From assembly GCF_000006565.2 (NCBI RefSeq), contig NC_031477.1, positions 388,669 through 452,668 of the forward strand: DNA of 64,000 bases. The letters are read 5' to 3'. Position 1 is the stretch's first letter; each line of letters opens with the position of its first letter. A program made the position numbers and the translations under genes. Source of the stretch: Toxoplasma gondii ME49. Taxonomy: Eukaryota > Apicomplexa > Conoidasida > Eucoccidiorida > Sarcocystidae. Below are positions 58,710 through 64,000 of this stretch, piece after piece. The notes under the pieces are model-generated. The model was not told where the DNA came from, did not search any database, and saw nothing but the letters and a program-made list of their open reading frames with translations.

Positions 58710-61700
58710 ATGGCGTTAATTTCTGCCTCGGATTTGCCTGCTCGACTCATGCCGGGGCGCGCCGTGTGTCAGTCGTTGTTGTATTCTCTCCCGCGCCTAT
58801 CGCTGTCGAGCGGGCAGCGCCAGTCTTTTTCTCTCTCTTCTTCCTCGCTTTCGTCTTCTGCATCGCCTCCATCTTCGTTTCCCCCTCCGGATCCTTATCT
58901 TTCTTCTTCTCGTCTTTCTTCTTCTGTTTCTCCTTCGCTTTCTTCCTCTTCAGCTCCGATGTCGCCTCCTGTCCCCTGCTGTTCTCGGTCCTCCCCGTCG
59001 AAAGGCGAGGCTCGGATTTTTGCTGTCTCTCCGCGACGAAGACTGCGATCCCTTTCGTTTCTGTCTTTTGTGTTTCTTTCTCTCTTTTTCTTTTCAACTT
59101 CTTTCGCTCCAACCTTGGCAGCTGCGGCCTTGTCTGGCCGCGGCGCCCGTACAAAACCTCCGCGAGAGGACGCCGCACTCGACCTCTCTGTTCCGCTCTC
59201 GCGGTGGATCGAGGAAGTCGCTGCCAGAGCGTCGGAAGGGAGGAGACTGCATGCGGTCGACAGGGACAGAGAAACGTCTTACGCCGGTGAGGAAGCAAGC
59301 GAGGAAAAAGTTCGTTCTCCGCCGCGAGTTTCTCTCTCAGCTCCTTCGGAGCAACGCCCTCATTCGTTGAAGACCGACGCCGTCGTAGCACACCCCTCTC
59401 TCTCGCCTTCATGGTCCTGCCTCCCCGATGCAGCCTGTCCTTCTTCTTCTGCTCCTTCGTCTTCGGATTCTCCTTTGGATGCTCTGCTCCCCTCTTCAGA
59501 GAGCCTCGCCTTGGTCGCCCCCCCCGAGCTGCCTCCACCTGTTGTGAACATTGACCCTGACCGTCGCGTGTCTTCTCTCCATCTTTTTCCTGAATCCTTC
59601 ACCAAGGATAAGGATCCGAATGTCTCTCCTCCTTCTCCTCCTTCTCCTCCTTCTGCTCCTCCTTCTTCTCCTGTGTCTCCGTGGACGGCGTTTCTTCAGA
59701 GACACTGCGGGGTGGAGAGAGGGAAGCGCGGACCGAGGAGCGAGAAGTCTTTTTTCTCGGAGTTTTGGGAGACAGCCGCGGTGCCCGCGCTGACTCTGTC
59801 GAAGAACTGGTTCTCTTCCGTCTTCAAACATCTGCGAGAGAAAAGCCATGTCGTCGCACTGCTCTCGGCGATCACTCGGGTGTACGTACACCAGCAGAGT
59901 GAGGCGCTGAGGTCGGCGTTCGCAGACACCGAGGTCACGACAGAACCGCGCATGTCTGAAGGACGCGAAATCCCTTCCGCGTCTTCCTCAACTGTCTCTC
60001 GCTCGTCCCAGTTGCTGCCCTGCTTCTCGGAGCCGTTCGCCTGTCGCCGCCCTGTGCCTTGGTCACTCGTCGGTGCCATTGCGCGTTACTTTCTCGTCTC
60101 CCTTTTCTCCTTTTTGTTGCTCTTGCTGCTTCCTTTTCTGCTGCTGCGTCTCGTCCGGCCCCTGCTGTCCGCCGCGCTGCCTGCGGAGTCCAGCGAAGAG
60201 GCCTGCTTCTCCATGTTGTCTTCGAGTACACCTTCCTCGCCTTGCTTCCACGCTCCATCGCTGCTCTTCCCAGTCTCACCTGTGCACTCAGACGCCTCCA
60301 GTGTATCTGACGGGTCGCCAGCTTCTCGCGTGTCTGCTGCCTCTTCTCACTACGCCCGCCTGCTTCTCAGATGTCCCTCCACGCTCTCTTCCGCTTCTTC
60401 GGCGCAAACCGCCGCCAGCAAGTCTCTCCTCTTCCTTGCCCTCGTCGGGATCTTCGCTGCGCTCTTCACTGTCAGCTCTTGGGCTGTTTCTGACCAGATC
60501 GACGCGTCGCTCTGCGCCATCGCGCAAGCAGTGGATGCCTTCGGCCGCGAGGCTGCAGAGAGCGCGTTCTCTCCCCAGACGAAAGCGCACGCAGCACATG
60601 AGCAGAAGCCGACGGAGTTGGCTCTCCGAAACCTAAGGACGCAGGCGCGAACAGATGCGAGAGAAGAAGGAGAAGAAGGGGAAGAAGGGAGAAAAGAAGA
60701 GGAAGAAGGGAGAAAAGAAGAGGAAGAAGGGAGAAAAGAAGGGGAAGAAGGGAGAAAAGAGACGGTCGAACAAGCTTTTCTGGAAGGTAAGGGAGGAGCG
60801 GAGACACGACTTCCGAGAACAAGCGAAGGAGAAGAGAACGCAGAGGCCTCCCGAGAGTTTGCAGGAATCGCTGGATTGAGTCGACAACTCGACGCGCTTG
60901 CACTCGCATGGGCCTCAGCTGCGTCCGCGTACTCAGAGTTCTTTTCCGACAACGACGACACCCGCTCGCTGGCTGGTGGAAGAGACGGCGTAGGCAGCAG
61001 GCGAGGAATACGCTCGTTTCATGGCGAAGAGCGAAGCGTGCAGACGTCGCAAGCCGCAACCGAGAGCAGCCAAGAGACAGGAAATGGCGGAGGCGAAGAG
61101 GATTCCAAAGAGCAAAGAAAGAGAGAAGCGCGAGAGAGACGACGCTGGCGCCTCCCCTGGAGGGAGGACGGCGAGAACGAAACGCGACGGGGAAAGGAGA
61201 GACTCCCTTCGTTCGGTGTGAGTGAAGAAGCGAATCGGAGACAGAATGGGATGGGAGAGACGCGTTTCGAGTCCGAGGAGATTCTTCGCGGTCTGAGCTC
61301 CGCCGTGGAACTCGCAGTGGAACTCGAGACGCGCTGGGCATCTCGTCAGCGTCTCCTCTCTCTGGACTGTGTGCCTGCAAGGAACGACGAAAGAGAGGCT
61401 TGCTCCGGCCTCTTGTCTGGAGGCAAGAGTCCGAACAGAAAAGGCTTCTGGGCAACGAAATGGCGCCGCTGCCTCGGCCGCCTCCGGACGCTCTGCGCCT
61501 CGGCGTGGACCTGTTTCCGGTCGAGCTACCATGAACGCGCGAAGACACTACAGACACCGGAGGAATGCTTTTCGGCGGGCACTGAATCGCGAGAGCAGAG
61601 TCTGAGAGATGCCCGAGAAAGGGGGGAGAAGGGCAGTCTCGTGGAGCCAGTTGCTTCGGAAGCCTTCTCCTCCAAACCACGCGTGAGGCGTTGCAGCTTG

Positions 61701-64000
61701 CGGCCGCATGCGCCGAGCGAAAGTCCGCAGGAGTCGGGCAGAGTCCGAGAGCGAGGAGACCTCTGTGAGACCTGGAGGCGACCTCGAGAGACTGTGGGGT
61801 CTTTTTCGCGAGAGGCAGAGGCGCGGAGCAAGCTGGAGAACGCACTCGACGCGAGTCGTTCGCTGGTCAGTCTGCTGCGGGATTCGCGAGGCTTGGGTCC
61901 GGCGTCTCCAGCCGAGCTAAAAGAAGACGAAAAAGTCGAAAGCGACAGACGCATCACTGACAGAGAAGGCCGCATGCTCCGCCACCGCGGCGTGCTGCGG
62001 TGTACAGACGCCGGCCGCCGCCGCCGGCTCGCGACCTTCTCGCGCCAGCTTCTGGTGTACGTACAGGAGGAGGAGCGGGCGCTGAGAGCGTTCGTGGAGA
62101 CGCAGTTTTCTCCTGCAGGACGAGCAGAGGCAACTGCAGCAATTGCCACCGCCCAAGAAAGACTGACAGTCGGCATCGCGGCTGTTGAACTTCCTCTTTT
62201 GTGGAGGCATCTGGAGTGGACTCTCTCGCAGTTCCACGCCGTCGTCACGGGGCTGCTGCGCCTCTCGAGACTCGCTTTCTTCCTCGGCACTCTCTGCGCC
62301 GCTCTCCTCGCGTTCGTCATCGTCGCCATCTTTCTCTGGCGCAAGGCCCAACCCTTCCGCGCATCCGAGGGCGCGAGAGACACTTCGGTGGGCACTGAGA
62401 CGAGGGGACAGTGGAGACACGCGCGAGAATGGGGTGTAGCTACACCCGGGGCGACCGACGGAGCTGGGGAATAAGCGAGGAGGTGACGTTGTAGTCGCTG
62501 TTTCACTTGTGAATCATATCTTGGATTTCCGTTTACCTGGCTATGGCAACCTCTGCAGGCGCCTACACAGAGAACACGACAGTGGAGACAGCGAGCGGGA
62601 AGGGAGCTGCGTCGGAGAACTGGGGAGATGGTCTTGCATGTCGCGTTTTCCCTGTCGCTTCCTTGTCGCTTTTTGAGTCCTGCATTTTGTGTTTTCCGTG
62701 TCTCTGCGTGCAGACTCGAGAAGCCTTCCTCTTGTCATTCCTCCCCATCTTCTTCCAGTTTGCAGGGTGCTGCTGCGCCCTCGCAGTCAGCCTCCTCTTG
62801 CTCTCCTCGGCGGTGTCTCTCGACTTCGTTCTCCTCCAACTTCCAGACGAAGCTGTCACGGAGTCGCAGACGCCTTCAGCCTGGATCAAAACCCCACAGG
62901 TAGATACTCGACAGAATAAATAACTACAGAAATGCATATGTGTGTACAAACATACGTATACATGTAAATATACGCGTACGCATTAACCAAGTAACAGAGA
63001 TATACAAATATATATATATATATATATGCTATTCAAGCAAATCGAGGATATACATATTACTGTATCAGTGCGACACGAGCATGTGAATGCGTCTCATGAC
63101 GCTTTAGGTGCTAAGTCATCTAATTTGACAAGAGAAAACACGGAGACGAGTACATACCAGAGTCGATGCGAGAGGAGACCCTGCGCTCACGTAGCTGTTT
63201 CCACCTGGTCACATAGCGCGGTGTGTGTGTGGGCATTTGTGGCGCTCACAAGTAACGCTGTTGTGCCTTCTCCCTTTGATGTTTTTTCCTCTCAGGGATT
63301 GTCTAGTCTCCTCGCGTTCGTACCTAACGCAGCTCCGCTATCGCCAGCTCTGTTTCGTGAGTCTCTGTCGCATTGTCTTTGGCTTCCCGTCGAGTCTCTG
63401 GAGCCTGCACCCGTTTCTTTCCTTCTGGCGGAGCGCCAGAAACTCCGAGACTTGGTCTACCAGGCTCTGCCGGCCTCGATTCGCACTATATTCGGAGAAA
63501 ACCTGGAAGAAGCGACCCAAGTCGCGTTCGCAGACTGGTGGCAGCGCGCAGACGAGAACGGAGGCGGCTCTGTTCCGCCAGGAAGAAGTAGGAGAGAGGA
63601 GGAAGAGCGAGAAACAGCAACCAGAAGAGAGGCAGATGATGGAGAAAGAAGGACAAGGAGCTCTGGCGCGTTTGCCAACGGCGACATGCAAGGTCCCGAT
63701 GACCGAGACGCGGTGTCTTTCCTGGACAGAGGAGAGAACGCAGATCTGATCTCAGGAGTGTTTTCGGCTGCGGCTTGGCAAGGCGAACAGCTGGCGCGCT
63801 CGATCGAGATCAACAAAGAGCCGCGAAACAGCGCGACAAGGCGGACAGACTTCTTCGCGCCATGGCGCACGCTTCCTCTGGGAGTTGTCTCCAAATTCGC
63901 GAACGTTTTGGATCGCGCTGCCTCCAGTTTGACGAAGCATTTGAAGGAAGAAGTTGTCATTCGGGGCGAAGGCCACAGCGGCGGGGTGCGAAGGCGCAGG
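58710..64000 (+). CDS. large multipass membrane protein, prominin-like topology (3' partial)
   Basis: Exons: 58710-62387, 62714-62899 and 63296 to the window end; all joins are phase 0, giving 1523 residues with no stop reached. ATG 58959 is an alternative start: it follows TTTCTTCCTCTTCAG, an acceptor-like sequence, and would put the hydrophobic leader (SLSFLSFVFLSLFFFSTSF) at a normal signal-peptide position. Then come TM1 (about 452-485, RYFLVSLFSFLLLLLLPFLL), TM2 (about 572-593, SLLFLALVGIFAALFTVSSW) and a loop of about 590 residues. TM3 follows (about 1182-1209, LAFFLGTLCAALLAFVIVAI), then TM4 in exon 2 (QFAGCCCALAVSLLLL) and a second large loop. Signal peptide, paired helices and two large outer loops match the five-TM layout of prominins, which organise membrane protrusions. 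Sequence identity to prominins is not obvious, so this is an inference from topology. The loops carry Glu/Arg-rich repeats. The donor at 62388 (GTGGGC) is weak. Confidence 0.75.
60659..60765 (+). repeat. 21-nt coding repeat (EEGRKEE)n in outer loop of the multipass protein
   Basis: Tandem units of GAAGAAGGGAGAAAAGAAGAG type encode EEGRKEE repeats at residues about 650-685, shortly after TM2. Purine-only on the + strand; the unit length preserves the frame. Confidence 0.9.
63008..63028. repeat. (TA)n microsatellite in intron
   Basis: A short TA run in the intron between the TM4 exon and the second loop exon. Confidence 0.85.

Overview
The window looks like nuclear DNA from a tissue-cyst coccidian (Toxoplasma gondii, Hammondia or Neospora). 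The signs are intron-rich genes with GT..AG introns of a few hundred bases, frequent TGCATGC motifs, (TA)n microsatellites in introns and UTRs, Ser/Glu/Arg-rich low-complexity inserts in conserved proteins, and a stretch resembling organellar DNA inside an intron. Species was not determined. Nothing bacterial is present: no operons, CRISPR arrays or insertion sequences.

Layout. (1) 1-3783, +: 3' part of an unrecognised multi-exon gene. (2) 7134-8156, +: single-exon gene for a secreted or membrane protein resembling dense-granule-type parasite proteins. (3) 11308-13200, -: two-exon nucleotide-sugar transporter of the GDP-fucose transporter (SLC35C1) type. (4) 17323-18507, +: single-exon protein with a split match to the TFIIIC tau55/GTF3C6 beta-barrel. 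(5) 23052-31142, +: ten-exon single-domain 6-TM cation channel with a Cav/BacNav-like T-L-E-G-W filter, a reduced S4 and a C-terminal EF-hand-like region plus coiled coil. (6) 38789-53367, +: 15-exon DDB1 (CRL4 ubiquitin ligase adaptor), nearly twice the usual length through low-complexity inserts. Its intron 10 holds about 700 bp of organelle-like DNA, including an antisense fragment of a small-subunit rRNA 3' domain. (7) 55470-56255, -: small single-pass protein with an ABM-like (dimeric alpha/beta barrel) pattern. (8) 58710-64000, +, 3' truncated: large multipass protein whose TM and loop layout resembles prominins.

The genes are independent transcription units separated by 2-8 kb without convincing coding sequence. 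Functional themes are secretory-pathway glycosylation (3), ion signalling (5), membrane organisation (8), ubiquitin and genome maintenance (6) and Pol III transcription (4). Exon models come from splice-site phase and family alignment by eye. All DDB1 phases and all channel phases close without frameshift; exons in gene 1 are only partly resolved.
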